Source: Microbispora hainanensis (GTDB lineage: Bacteria > Actinomycetota > Actinomycetes > Streptosporangiales > Streptosporangiaceae). From it: DNA of 64,000 nucleotides. Positions 54,194 through 64,000 of the stretch are shown one piece after another. Under the pieces are notes generated by a model, which had not been told where the DNA came from, ran no database searches, and was given only the letters and a program-made list of their open reading frames with translations. The number at the start of each line of letters is the position of its first letter. The stretch's first letter is position 1. The translations under genes and the position numbers were made by a program. The DNA is taken from the NCBI RefSeq assembly GCF_006874475.1, contig NZ_VIRM01000024.1:1-64000 (forward strand). The letters are read 5' to 3'.

Positions 54194-55807
54194 ATGACCG
54201 AACTCGCCGTCCAGCCGTCCGCGGTCACGACGCGGTGGTGGCGCGACGCGGTGATCTACCAGGTGTACGTCCGCAGCTTCGCGGACGGCAACGGTGACGG
54301 GATCGGTGACCTGCTCGGCGTGCGCAGCCGCCTGCGCTACCTGTCCGACCTCGGTGTCGACGCGATCTGGCTGACGCCGTTCTACCCCTCGCCGATGGCC
54401 GACTTCGGATACGACGTGGCCGACTATCGCGACGTCGATCCGCTCTTCGGCTCGCTGTCGGACGCCCAGGCGCTGATCGCCGACGCCCACCGGCTCGGCC
54501 TGCGGATCATCGTGGACGTGGTGCCCAACCACACCTCCGACCGCCACCCCTGGTTCGAGGCGGCGCTGAAGGCGGGGCCGGGCAGCCCGGAGCGGGAGCG
54601 CTACATCTTCCGCGAGGGCAAGGGCGTGACGGGCGAGCTGCCGCCCAACGACTGGGAGTCGATCTTCGGCGGGCCCGCCTGGACCCGGGTCGAGGACGGC
54701 CAGTGGTACCTGCACCTGTTCGCGCCCGAGCAGCCGGACCTCAACTGGGAGCACCCGGAGGTGCACGAGGAGTTCGCCGACGTCCTGCGGTTCTGGCTCG
54801 ACCTCGGCGTGGACGGCTTCCGGATCGACGTGGCGCACGGCATGGTCAAGGCGCCGGGCCTGCCCGACGTGGGCGCCCGGGGCCAGGCCGAGATGATCGG
54901 CGCGCAGGTCGTGCCGTTCTTCGACCAGGACGGCGTGCACGAGATCCACCGGGCCTGGCGCCGCATCCTCGACTCCTACGACGGCGAGCGGATCGGGGTG
55001 GCCGAGGCGTGGGCGCCGTCGCCCGAGCGGCTGGCCAACTACGTCCGCCCCGACGAGCTGCACCAGGCGTTCAACTTCCACTTCCTCAAGACGCCCTGGG
55101 ACGCGGCGCTCTTCCGCGAGGTCATCGACGAGTCCGTGCGCACGTCGGCGCTGGTGGGCGCGCCCTCGACCTGGGTGCTGTCGAACCACGACGTCAAGCG
55201 GCACGTCACCCGCTACGGCGGCGGCGAGCGCGGCCTGCGCAGGGCGCGCGCGGCGGCGCTGCTCATGCTGGCGCTGCCCGGCTCGGCCTACATCTACCAG
55301 GGCGAGGAACTGGGGCTGCCCGAGGTGCTCGACCTGCCCGAGCAGTACCTGCAGGATCCGCAGCGGCTGCGCGACCCCGACAGCGGGCGCGACGGGTGCC
55401 GGGTGCCGCTCCCGTGGACCGCCGCGGGCGAACCGCCGTACGGCTTCACCCCGCCGGGCATCTACGAGAGCTGGCTGCCGATGCCGGCCGGCTGGCGCGA
55501 CCTGTCGGTGGAGGCGCAGCTGCGGGACGGCGCGTCGATGCTCAGCCTCTATCGGGCCGCCCTCGCCCTCAGGCGGGAGCACCCGGAGCTGGGCGACGGC
55601 ACGCTGACGTGGATGGACAGCCCGCCCGGCACCCTGGCGTTCCGGCGCGGCGACTCGTTCACCTGCCTGCTGAACATGACGCGGGAGTGGGTGGAGACGG
55701 AGGCGCCGGGCGACCTGCTGCTGGCCAGCGGAGGCCCGGAGACGTCCGGCGGAATCGTGCGGCTCGCTCCCGACTCGGCCACCTGGTGGGCCGCGAGGAA
55801 TGTCTAA
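54194..55807 (+). CDS. GH13 alpha-glucosidase / oligo-alpha-glucosidase
   Basis: A 537-residue cytoplasmic GH13 enzyme of the oligo-1,6-glucosidase/alpha-glucosidase subgroup. Conserved regions are VVPNHTSDRHPWF, nucleophile Asp in DGFRIDVAHG, acid/base Glu in GVAEAW and LSNHDVKRH. No signal peptide. It splits the maltodextrins brought in by the upstream importer to glucose. It ends within a few bases of the LacI regulator gene. Confidence 0.9.
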   Translation: MTELAVQPSAVTTRWWRDAVIYQVYVRSFADGNGDGIGDLLGVRSRLRYLSDLGVDAIWLTPFYPSPMADFGYDVADYRDVDPLFGSLSDAQALIADAHRLGLRIIVDVVPNHTSDRHPWFEAALKAGPGSPERERYIFREGKGVTGELPPNDWESIFGGPAWTRVEDGQWYLHLFAPEQPDLNWEHPEVHEEFADVLRFWLDLGVDGFRIDVAHGMVKAPGLPDVGARGQAEMIGAQVVPFFDQDGVHEIHRAWRRILDSYDGERIGVAEAWAPSPERLANYVRPDELHQAFNFHFLKTPWDAALFREVIDESVRTSALVGAPSTWVLSNHDVKRHVTRYGGGERGLRRARAAALLMLALPGSAYIYQGEELGLPEVLDLPEQYLQDPQRLRDPDSGRDGCRVPLPWTAAGEPPYGFTPPGIYESWLPMPAGWRDLSVEAQLRDGASMLSLYRAALALRREHPELGDGTLTWMDSPPGTLAFRRGDSFTCLLNMTREWVETEAPGDLLLASGGPETSGGIVRLAPDSATWWAARNV

Positions 55808-55811
55808 AGTA

Positions 55812-56840
55812 ATGCTCATGAACAACACACGGCTCGCCGACATCGCCGCCCAGGCCGGAGTCAGCGAGGCGACGGTGAGCCGTGTGCTCAACGGCAAGGC
55901 GGGGGTCTCCCCGGCCACCCGCCAGGCCGTGCTCACCGCCCTCGACCTGATGGGCTACGAGCGGCCCCAGCGGTTGCGCCAGCGCAGCAACGGCCTGATC
56001 GGCCTGGTGATCCCGGAGCTCGGCAACCCGATCTTCCCGGCGTTCGCCCAGGCGATGGAGAAGTCGCTGATCCAGCACGGCTACACGCCGATCCTGTGCA
56101 CCCAGGAGCCCGGCGGAGCCCCCGAGGACGAGTTCACCGAGATGCTCCTCGACCGGGGCGTGTCGGGCATCGTCTTCGTCTCCGGCCTGCACGCCGACAC
56201 CACCGCCAGGATGGACCGCTACAAGCGGCTCACCGACCGCGGGCTGCCGATCGTGCTCGTGGACGGCTACAACGAGGCCATCCCCGCGCCGTTCATCTCG
56301 CCCGACGACCGGCTCGCCGCGCGCCTGGCCGTACAGCACCTCGTGGACCGCGGGCACGAGCGCATCGGCCTCGCGCTGGGGCAGCGGCGCTTCGTCCCGG
56401 TCATCCGCAAGATCGAGGGCTTCCGCCAGGCGATGGCCCAGCTGCTCGGCCCGGCCGACGTCGACGACCTCATCCAGCACTCGCTGTTCTCCGTGGAGGG
56501 CGGGCAGGCCGCCGCCTCGGCGCTGCTCGACCGCGGCTGCACCGGCATCTTCTGCGCGAGCGACCTCATGGCGCTCGGCGCGATCCGCGCCGCCCGCGAG
56601 CGCGGGCTGTCGGTGCCCGGGGACGTGTCGGTCGTCGGGTTCGACGACTCGCCGCTGATGGCGTTCACCGACCCGCCGCTCACGACCGTGCGCAAGCCGA
56701 TCGGCGCGATGGCGGCCGCCGCCGTCGAGACCCTGCTTGAGGAGATCGGCGGCACTCCCGCCAAGCACGTCGAGCTGGTCTACCAGCCCGAGCTCGTGGT
56801 GCGCGGCTCCACCAGCTCGGGCCCGCTGGTCAACCGCTGA
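55812..56840 (+). CDS. LacI-family regulator of the alpha-glucoside operon
   Basis: A LacI/GalR repressor of about 342 residues, with the N-terminal helix-turn-helix LADIAAQAGVSEATVSRVLNGK and a sugar-binding effector domain. Three in-frame ATGs (55800, 55812, 55818) are possible: GAGGA touches the first, so 55812, 12 nt downstream of it, is favoured. It is the last gene of the importer/glucosidase operon and probably acts on the palindromes at 50934-50976. It is a paralogue of CebR with a different recognition helix. Confidence 0.88.
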   Translation: MLMNNTRLADIAAQAGVSEATVSRVLNGKAGVSPATRQAVLTALDLMGYERPQRLRQRSNGLIGLVIPELGNPIFPAFAQAMEKSLIQHGYTPILCTQEPGGAPEDEFTEMLLDRGVSGIVFVSGLHADTTARMDRYKRLTDRGLPIVLVDGYNEAIPAPFISPDDRLAARLAVQHLVDRGHERIGLALGQRRFVPVIRKIEGFRQAMAQLLGPADVDDLIQHSLFSVEGGQAAASALLDRGCTGIFCASDLMALGAIRAARERGLSVPGDVSVVGFDDSPLMAFTDPPLTTVRKPIGAMAAAAVETLLEEIGGTPAKHVELVYQPELVVRGSTSSGPLVNR

Positions 56841-56846
56841 GCCCCT

Positions 56847-56869
56847 GCCGGGGTCTTGCCTTCCCCGGC
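56847..56869 (+). terminator. Weak hairpin terminator after the LacI gene
   Basis: A 7-bp GC stem (GCCGGGG / CCCCGGC) with a 9-nt loop, 6 bp past the stop and without a clear U-run. Confidence 0.4.
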
Positions 56870-56928
56870 CCGGCGGCCGCGCACGGTCGCCGCGCCGGAC
56901 TCTCCCGACCTCCCGCGGAGCGTTGCGA

Positions 56929-57822
56929 ATGACCGATCACCCCATCGACGTCCTGGTCGTGGGCGGCGCCGGTGCCGACACGACCGTCTACGTGCCCGAG
57001 CTGCCCCTGCCGTACGCCGACACCTATGCCGTGCCGCCCGTCATTGACCGGATCGGCAACACCGGCTCGGGGGTCGCGCTCGGCTGCCACGCCCTCGGCC
57101 TGCGCGTGAAGTTCGTCGACCTCATCGGCGACGACCCGCAGGGCGCGCTGATCCGCGGCCACCTCGCCGCCCGCGGGGTCGACTTCGCCTACGCCCCGTC
57201 CGAGGCGGGCACCCGGCGCAGCGTCCTGCTCGTGGACCCCGGCGGCAGGCGCCTGTCGCTCTTCGACCCCAGGGCCGTCCCCGGTCAGCGGATGCCCCGC
57301 GACCTCTATCTGCCGGCCCTCCGGTCGGCCCGGCACGTCCACGTCTCGATCGTGGACTTCGCCCGGCACGTCTACGCCGACATCCCCGACGGCGCGACGA
57401 TCTCGACCGACCTGCACGACTGGGACGGCGAGAACCCGCACCACGAGGACTTCGCCTACTCCTCCGACCTGGTCTTCCTGTCCGCGGCCAGGCTCGGCGG
57501 GCGGCGCGAGGAGGTCATGCGGGCGATCGCCGAGCGGGGCCGCGCGTCGGTGGTCGTGTGCACGGACGGGGCCGCGGGCTGCCACGTTTTGGCCGGAGGG
57601 CAGGTGCGCCGCTTCCCGGCCGCGCCGCCGCCCGGCCCCGTGGCCGACAGCAACGGCGCCGGCGACGCGTTCGTGTCCGGCTTCCTGTACGGCCGCCTGA
57701 CTGGCCGGCCTCCGGAGGAGTGCGTACGGCTGGGCGCCGTGGCCGGGGCGCACGCGTGCACCTCGGAGGGCACGCACGAGGACCCGATCGGTCTCGACGC
57801 CCTGCTGGGCGCACAGCCGTAA
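56929..57822 (+). CDS. PfkB-family carbohydrate kinase
   Basis: A 297-residue ribokinase/PfkB sugar kinase. The N-terminal VVGGAGADTTVYVPELP matches the substrate-binding sheet and DSNGAGDAFVSG carries the catalytic Asp. ATG start with GGAG about 9 nt upstream. It follows the LacI gene by 88 bp and may be transcribed with it. The sugar is not predictable; a keto-sugar, nucleoside or 2-keto-3-deoxygluconate are all possible, the last being attractive beside the Entner-Doudoroff genes. Confidence 0.85.
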   Translation: MTDHPIDVLVVGGAGADTTVYVPELPLPYADTYAVPPVIDRIGNTGSGVALGCHALGLRVKFVDLIGDDPQGALIRGHLAARGVDFAYAPSEAGTRRSVLLVDPGGRRLSLFDPRAVPGQRMPRDLYLPALRSARHVHVSIVDFARHVYADIPDGATISTDLHDWDGENPHHEDFAYSSDLVFLSAARLGGRREEVMRAIAERGRASVVVCTDGAAGCHVLAGGQVRRFPAAPPPGPVADSNGAGDAFVSGFLYGRLTGRPPEECVRLGAVAGAHACTSEGTHEDPIGLDALLGAQP

Positions 57823-58085
57823 GGCTGTCCTGAGGGGGTCCGCCGGGTTGTTATGGGGGTGTCATGGGGTGACGCCGGGCTCGCCACCGCAGGTGAGCGG
57901 TCGCGGGCCCGGCACCCATGGACGTGTCCGGGTCGCGGTCACGAGCATGGCCACCGGCTCCGCCGAGGGAGGAAGGACGGACCGGTGAGCTTGAGGAGCC
58001 CCGGAAAGCGCCCAGGGGCCCGGGCGGGAGCACTCCGCACCGGCGCGGCTGAGCGCGCCCAGGGACGCGGCGCAGGCCGGAGCGC

Positions 58086-58703
58086 TCAAGGGCGCAGCGC
58101 GGCGGCCTCGGACGCGAGCTTCTCGATCCTGGCGAAGTCGCCCGCGGCCACGAGGCTGCGCGGGGTGAGCCAGCTCCCGCCGACGCAGCCGACGTTCGGC
58201 AGGGCGAGGTAGGCCGGCGCGTTCGACGGGGTGATCCCGCCCGTGGGGCAGAACCGCACGTCGGGCAGCGGGCCGCTCAGCGACTTGAGGTACGCCACGC
58301 CGCCGGCCGGCTCGGCCGGGAAGAACTTGAGCTCGCGCACGCCGCGCTCGGCCAGCGTCATCGCCTCGGTGGCCGTGGCGACGCCCGGCAGGAACGGCAC
58401 GCCCGAGGCGAGCATGGCCGCGAGCAGGGCGGGCGTGGTGCCGGGGGAGACGAGGAAGCGGGACCCGGCCCCGGTCGCGGCCTCCACGTCCTCGGGCGAG
58501 CGCACGGTGCCCGCGCCGACCACGGCCTCCGGCACCTCGGCGGCGATCCGCCGGATCGCGTCGAGGGCGGCCGGGGTGCGCAGCGTGACCTCGATGACCG
58601 GCAGCCCGCCCGCGACCAGGGCCCGGGCGAGGGGGACGGCGCTGTCCGCGTCGTCCAGGACGACCACCGGGACGACCGGCGCGAGGTCGAGAAGGTTGCT
58701 CAT
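58086..58703 (-). CDS. eda: KDPG aldolase (2-keto-3-deoxy-6-phosphogluconate aldolase)
   Basis: A 205-residue class I aldolase of the Entner-Doudoroff pathway: KDPG to pyruvate and glyceraldehyde 3-phosphate. The Schiff-base Lys126 is in ELKFFPAE and the proton-shuttling Glu38 in EVTLRT. ATG overlaps the glk stop (ATGA). Last gene of edd-glk-eda. Confidence 0.94.
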   Translation of the reverse strand: MSNLLDLAPVVPVVVLDDADSAVPLARALVAGGLPVIEVTLRTPAALDAIRRIAAEVPEAVVGAGTVRSPEDVEAATGAGSRFLVSPGTTPALLAAMLASGVPFLPGVATATEAMTLAERGVRELKFFPAEPAGGVAYLKSLSGPLPDVRFCPTGGITPSNAPAYLALPNVGCVGGSWLTPRSLVAAGDFARIEKLASEAAALRP

Positions 58704-59655
58704 ACCAGCTCCACATCGGGATTTCGTTGGGCGAGCCAGGCGGCCGCACCCGTCAGCGCGGGCTGCTCGGCGGTGATCAGGACGGTGGCGATCGCGGCGG
58801 CATACTCCGTCAGCGCCGGCGCGGTCGTCTCGAACCGGGCCCGGAACGCGCTGCCGGGGATCCGCGAGACCAGGCGGGGCAGCACGCCGCCGCCCAGGTA
58901 GACCCCGCCCCGCGCGGCGAAGGTGAGCGCCACGCCCCCGGCGAAGCCACCGAGCATGGCGAGGAAGACCTCCACGGTCTCGGCGCACAGCGGGTCGTCC
59001 GAGGAGGTGATCTGCGCGGCCGTGCGGTCCTCGGGCGTGACGCCGCGCACGAGCGCGAGCCCGCGGTGCAGGCGCGGCAGCCCGGTGCCCGACAGCAGGT
59101 GCTCGGCGTCCACGTACGGCAGGCCGTCCGCGCGCACCGCCCGGACGATCTCCATCTCCAGGTCGGTGACGGCGGGCGCCGCGATGTGCCCGCCCTCGCC
59201 GGGCACCGGCTGCCACCCCTCCCGTACGGGCACGAGACCGGCCACTCCGAGCCCGGTGCCGGGCCCGAGCACGACCTTCGTCAGGCCGGCTGCCGGCGGC
59301 GGGCCGCCGAGCGGCACGAGGTCGTCCCCCGCCAGGTGCGGCAGTGAGATCGCCAGCGCCTCGAAGTCGTTGAGCAGCACCGCACGCGGGATGCCGAGCT
59401 CCTTGACGGACCCGGTCCATCCCGCGTTCGTCAGCCGGTATCGGTCGTCCTCGACCGGACCGGCGATCGCCAGGCACGCGGCCCCCGGCCGAACTCCGCC
59501 CGCATGGTCTGCGAGATAGGCGGCTACGGCATCGGCAAGGCCGAGATGCTGGGAAACGTCGAGTACGGCTACCGCCTCCGGCTGCCCTCCGGGCCGGGTC
59601 ACCAAACCGAACCTGGCGTTGGTTCCGCCGACGTCCGCGACCAGCCAGGGAAGGC

Positions 59656-59659
<4 letters not shown>
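58700..59659 (-). CDS. glk: Glucokinase
   Basis: A 319-residue glucokinase of the Glk (PF02685) family, more common in proteobacteria than the ROK-type glucokinases usual in actinomycetes. It shows the phosphate loop [12 protein letters not shown], the glucose-site [18 protein letters not shown] and GEGGHIA. It phosphorylates glucose released from cellobiose and maltose and feeds the pathway of its operon neighbours. The GTG start overlaps the edd stop. Confidence 0.92.
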
Positions 59660-61503
<1,844 letters not shown>

Positions 61504-61654
61504 GGAAGGTTCTCCTCCTGCCGGGGCCGCCGCGAGGCGGGGTCCAACTCGCCCCGGAGCCTTCGTCCCGGGACGTGTGCCCGGCGGGACGTCCGGCCCC
61601 CGATCCGTTGATCGGGCACCAGGTGTCGATCGGGCACGGAAGGGACAGTATCGG

Positions 61655-61692
61655 GAAGTTATGCGACTTTTCAAGCCGACTTTTGTAACTTC
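61655..61692. promoter_or_regulatory. Inverted repeat in the edd/ROK divergent region
   Basis: GAAGTTA (61655-61661) and TAACTTC (61686-61692) frame a 24-bp centre with two GACTTTT copies. The segment is A/T-rich for this genome and lies between the divergent starts. It is the probable binding site of the ROK regulator. Confidence 0.5.
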
Positions 61693-61726
61693 GAATGAAT
61701 AAGTCATTGAACTTAGGTGAGCTTCT

Positions 61727-62896
61727 GTGCTTCACTTACGCTCGATGTCACGTCTAGCCACCACCGGCGAGGTCCTCCAGCTCATCCGGAGCGGGGAGGC
61801 GGTGACGCGCGCCGACATCGGCCGTGTTACCGGCCTGTCCCGCCCGGCCGTCGCGCACCGCGTCAGCGATCTGCTGCAGCGCGGACTGATCGTGGAGGAC
61901 GCCGAAGGGCCGTCCACCGGGGGCCGCCCGCCCATGCGGCTGCGCTTCGCCACCTCCGGGGGAGTCGTCCCGGTGGCCTCGCTCGGCGCCCGCCGCACCC
62001 AGATCGCGCTGTGCGACCTCGCGGGCGAGGTGCTGCACCGCACCGACCTGGACATCGACGTCGAGGAGGGGCCGGGCGTCGTCCTGCCCCTGCTCATGGA
62101 CACCTGGGAGAAGCTGCTCGACGGGCGTGACGACGTCGTCGGCATCGGCCTGGGCGTGCCGGCGACCGTGGAGTTCGCCGCCGGACGGGTCGAGAGCGCT
62201 CGCGTGATGGCGAGCTGGACCGGCGTGGTGATCCCACCGATAATCGCCGAGCGGTTCGACGTGCCGGTGCTCGTGGACAACGACGTGAACGTCATCGCGA
62301 TGGGCGAGCACCGGGTCGTCTACGCCTCGGAGCTCGACGACCTGCTGTTCGTGAAGGTCTCCACCCGGATCGGCGCGGGTGTGATCTCCGGCGGCGGCAT
62401 CCTGCGCGGCGCGCTCGGCGCGGCCGGGGAGATCGGGCACATCCCGGTCCGGGACGGCGGGGGAGTGCTGTGCCGCTGCGGCAACCTCGACTGCGTCGAC
62501 TCGGTCGCCAGCGGCACCGCGATCCTGCGCGACCTGCGGGCCAAGGGCCGCGACGTGACGTCGCTCGCCGACGTGACCGCCCTGGTCCGGGCCGGCGACG
62601 CGGAGACCATGGCCGTCGTGCGGCAGGCCGGCCGCTGGCTGGGCGAGGTCATCTCCGGCGCGGTCAACCTGCTCAACCCCGCCGTCGTGGTCCTCGGCGG
62701 CGACGTCGCCGAGATGTTCCAGCCGCTGGTGTCGGGCGTGCGCGAGGTCGTCTACCGGCGCTCGACCCAGCTCGCCACCCGCAGCCTGCGCATCGAGCGC
62801 AGCCGCCTCGGGCCCGGCGCGGGCATCACCGGCTGCGCCCTCATGGTGCTCGACCACGTCCTGTCGGCCCAGGCCGTCGACGCCGCCGCCCGCTGA
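61727..62896 (+). CDS. ROK-family transcriptional regulator
   Basis: A 389-residue NagC/XylR-type ROK protein. The N-terminal winged helix ([24 protein letters not shown]) is followed by a sugar-kinase fold with [21 protein letters not shown] and the zinc motif CRCGNLDC (the usual following Glu is Asp). GTG 61727 has AGGTGAG 5 nt upstream; ATG 61745 is an alternative. Divergent from edd, so it probably controls the Entner-Doudoroff operon in response to a sugar. Confidence 0.88.
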   Translation: MLHLRSMSRLATTGEVLQLIRSGEAVTRADIGRVTGLSRPAVAHRVSDLLQRGLIVEDAEGPSTGGRPPMRLRFATSGGVVPVASLGARRTQIALCDLAGEVLHRTDLDIDVEEGPGVVLPLLMDTWEKLLDGRDDVVGIGLGVPATVEFAAGRVESARVMASWTGVVIPPIIAERFDVPVLVDNDVNVIAMGEHRVVYASELDDLLFVKVSTRIGAGVISGGGILRGALGAAGEIGHIPVRDGGGVLCRCGNLDCVDSVASGTAILRDLRAKGRDVTSLADVTALVRAGDAETMAVVRQAGRWLGEVISGAVNLLNPAVVVLGGDVAEMFQPLVSGVREVVYRRSTQLATRSLRIERSRLGPGAGITGCALMVLDHVLSAQAVDAAAR

Positions 62897-63061
62897 AGCC
62901 CGCCGTTCGCATGCCCGGGTAATGCCCGGCGAATGGCCGGTGGACGCCCTGGTCCGCCACGCGGGCAGCCAGGAGAGTGGAGCCATGACCGGTGCGCGCA
63001 CGCCGGCGCGCGGCAGGGAGCGTCGCTGTATCCCCACTCCGGTTCCCCACTCCGGCCGCGG

Positions 63062-63934
63062 TCACGAGCGGAGAGCCGCCAGGTCGACGTGCCGCAGGCG
63101 GCCAGGATCGTCGATCGCCTCGATTCCGGCGATCTTGTCGTGATCGAAGGTGAAGGCCAGCGCCCCGATGAGGCGTCCTCGCGGGACGATCGCGAGGCCC
63201 ACGGCGCCGTCCACCAGCGCGGGCCGTACGAACCGGGCGGCCCGCGAGAAGGTGAGCGCGTGGGCGCCCACGGCTCGCGCGCCCCGCACCGGCTCCGCGT
63301 CGCCTTCGCTAAGCAGGACATCGGGATCGAGCACGGCGAGCAGCCCGTCGAAGTCACCGTGCCGCAGCGCGGCGAGGAAGGCGTCGACGACCCGCCGCTG
63401 GCGGGCGATGTCCACCTGCCGGGGCGGGATCGCGCCCACGACCCGTCTGCGGGCCCGGCTGGCGAGCTGACGGGTGGCGGCCGGAGACCTTCCGAGGATG
63501 TTGGCGATCTCGCCGAAGGGCACGGCGAAGACGTCGTGCAGGACGAACGCGAGCCGTTCGGCGGGGGCGAGACCGTCGAGCACGACCATCAGCGCGGGAC
63601 CTATCGAGTCGGCCAGCAGGGCCTCGGCTTCGGGATCTCCGGCGTCGTGGCCTTCGGCGGAGAGCTCGGCCGTGACCTCGGCGGGGCCCTCGGGGAGGGG
63701 TTCCTCGCGGCGATTACGGCGCGCGCGGAGCATGTTCAGGCACTCCCGGGCGACGACGGTGGTGAGCCAGCCCGCGAGGTTGGCCACTTCGGCGGTGTCG
63801 GCGCCGCTGAGCCGCAGCCACGCGTTCTGCACCGCGTCGTCCGCCTCCGCGTGCGAGCCCAGCATCCGGTAGGCGACCGCCCGCAGGCGGGGCCGCTGCT
63901 CCTCGAAGCGCGCGGCCAGCCCGTTCTCGTCCAT
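63062..63934 (-). CDS. sigJ: ECF RNA polymerase sigma factor, SigJ type
   Basis: A 290-residue ECF sigma factor with region 2 (AYRMLGSHAEADDAVQNAWLRL), region 4 (VPFGEIANILGRSPAATRQLASRARRRV) and a C-terminal SnoaL-like domain of about 110 residues that regulates activity in place of an anti-sigma factor. The DGGGK motif of classical ECF41 members is degenerate here (SEGDAEP). ATG start with GGAAGGA about 8 nt upstream. No partner enzyme gene lies on the side visible in the window. Confidence 0.88.
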   Translation of the reverse strand: MDENGLAARFEEQRPRLRAVAYRMLGSHAEADDAVQNAWLRLSGADTAEVANLAGWLTTVVARECLNMLRARRNRREEPLPEGPAEVTAELSAEGHDAGDPEAEALLADSIGPALMVVLDGLAPAERLAFVLHDVFAVPFGEIANILGRSPAATRQLASRARRRVVGAIPPRQVDIARQRRVVDAFLAALRHGDFDGLLAVLDPDVLLSEGDAEPVRGARAVGAHALTFSRAARFVRPALVDGAVGLAIVPRGRLIGALAFTFDHDKIAGIEAIDDPGRLRHVDLAALRS

Positions 63935-63936
63935 CG

Positions 63937-63997
63937 GTCACATCCTTCCGCCGCCGGGGTTCATGGCGATGAACCCGGACCTCGCTCGGATGTGACA
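63937..63997 (-). promoter_or_regulatory. Candidate autoregulated sigJ promoter with nested inverted repeats
   Basis: On the minus strand TGTCACA (63997-63991) matches the -35 element of ECF41-type sigma factors. The -10 at a 16-bp spacing reads GTTC rather than CGTC. It is part of a 9-bp inverted pair GTCACATCC/GGATGTGAC (63937-63945, 63988-63996) enclosing another, GGGTTCAT-GGCG-ATGAACCC (63957-63976). Confidence 0.4.
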
Positions 63998-64000
63998 AGG

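Noticed and set aside
57823-58085. Gene or clear terminator between the PfkB and eda genes
   Set aside because: Only domain-free frames and imperfect GC-rich repeats; no convincing hairpin with a T-run.

Overview
High-GC actinomycete chromosome. Streptosporangiaceae or a related Streptomyces-like family is my inference from the GC content, ATGA/GTGA-coupled operons, GTG/TTG starts, and the cebEFG-bglC-cebR, MsiK and SigJ genes. I see no rRNA, tRNA, CRISPR array or intact insertion sequence.

Layout. (1) 1-19165: a biosynthetic locus. A TPP-dependent E1-alpha dehydrogenase runs off the left edge on the minus strand. Divergent from it is a nine-gene plus-strand NRPS operon with stop/start overlaps or short gaps. 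It encodes a C-A-PCP-TE-MFS fusion with a Cys-nucleophile thioesterase, an acyl-CoA-ligase-like enzyme, a C-PCP, a free carrier protein, two free-standing condensation proteins, an MbtH protein, an A-PCP and a C-A-PCP. The A-domain pocket residues I could align suggest Asp (terminal module), Gly, and a cationic Lys-like residue. (2) 19166-20318: decayed SDR and TetR genes fused through a deletion. (3) 20319-26423: the cellobiose operon cebE-cebF-cebG-bglC-cebR (minus). (4) 26424-28187: a sulfatase and an aldo/keto-reductase remnant. (5) 28235-41222: a sialic-acid-type surface glycan locus (two polysialyltransferase-like proteins, a DUF6716-like protein, a GT2, and a NeuA-HAD-NeuB trifunctional fusion). 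A tyrosine-ammonia-lyase / FAD oxidoreductase / CoA-ligase group with benE and an XRE-cupin regulator interrupts it. (6) 41338-42831: a sensor kinase with no response regulator beside it. (7) 42965-57822: alpha-glucan use: a two-catalytic-domain amylopullulanase, an MsiK-type ATPase, an ABC importer lacking its own ATPase, a GH13 glucosidase, a LacI regulator and a PfkB kinase. An ACT-domain gene lies among them. (8) 58086-62896: the Entner-Doudoroff operon edd-glk-eda with a divergent ROK regulator. (9) 63062-63934: a SigJ-type ECF sigma factor.

How the parts connect. The 14-bp palindrome TGGGAGCGCTCCCA, the known CebR operator of Streptomyces, occurs twice upstream of cebE. It also occurs, once perfect and once with a single mismatch, in the divergent NRPS/E1-alpha intergenic region, each time just downstream of a recognisable -35/-10 promoter. 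The cebR gene is only about 1.2 kb past the NRPS operon. The simplest reading is that cellobiose, released from plant cell wall, lifts repression of both sugar uptake and the peptide pathway. This parallels CebR control of thaxtomin in plant-pathogenic Streptomyces, but with a different and apparently unfamiliar assembly line. This regulatory link and the NRPS-transporter fusion are the most interesting points of the window.
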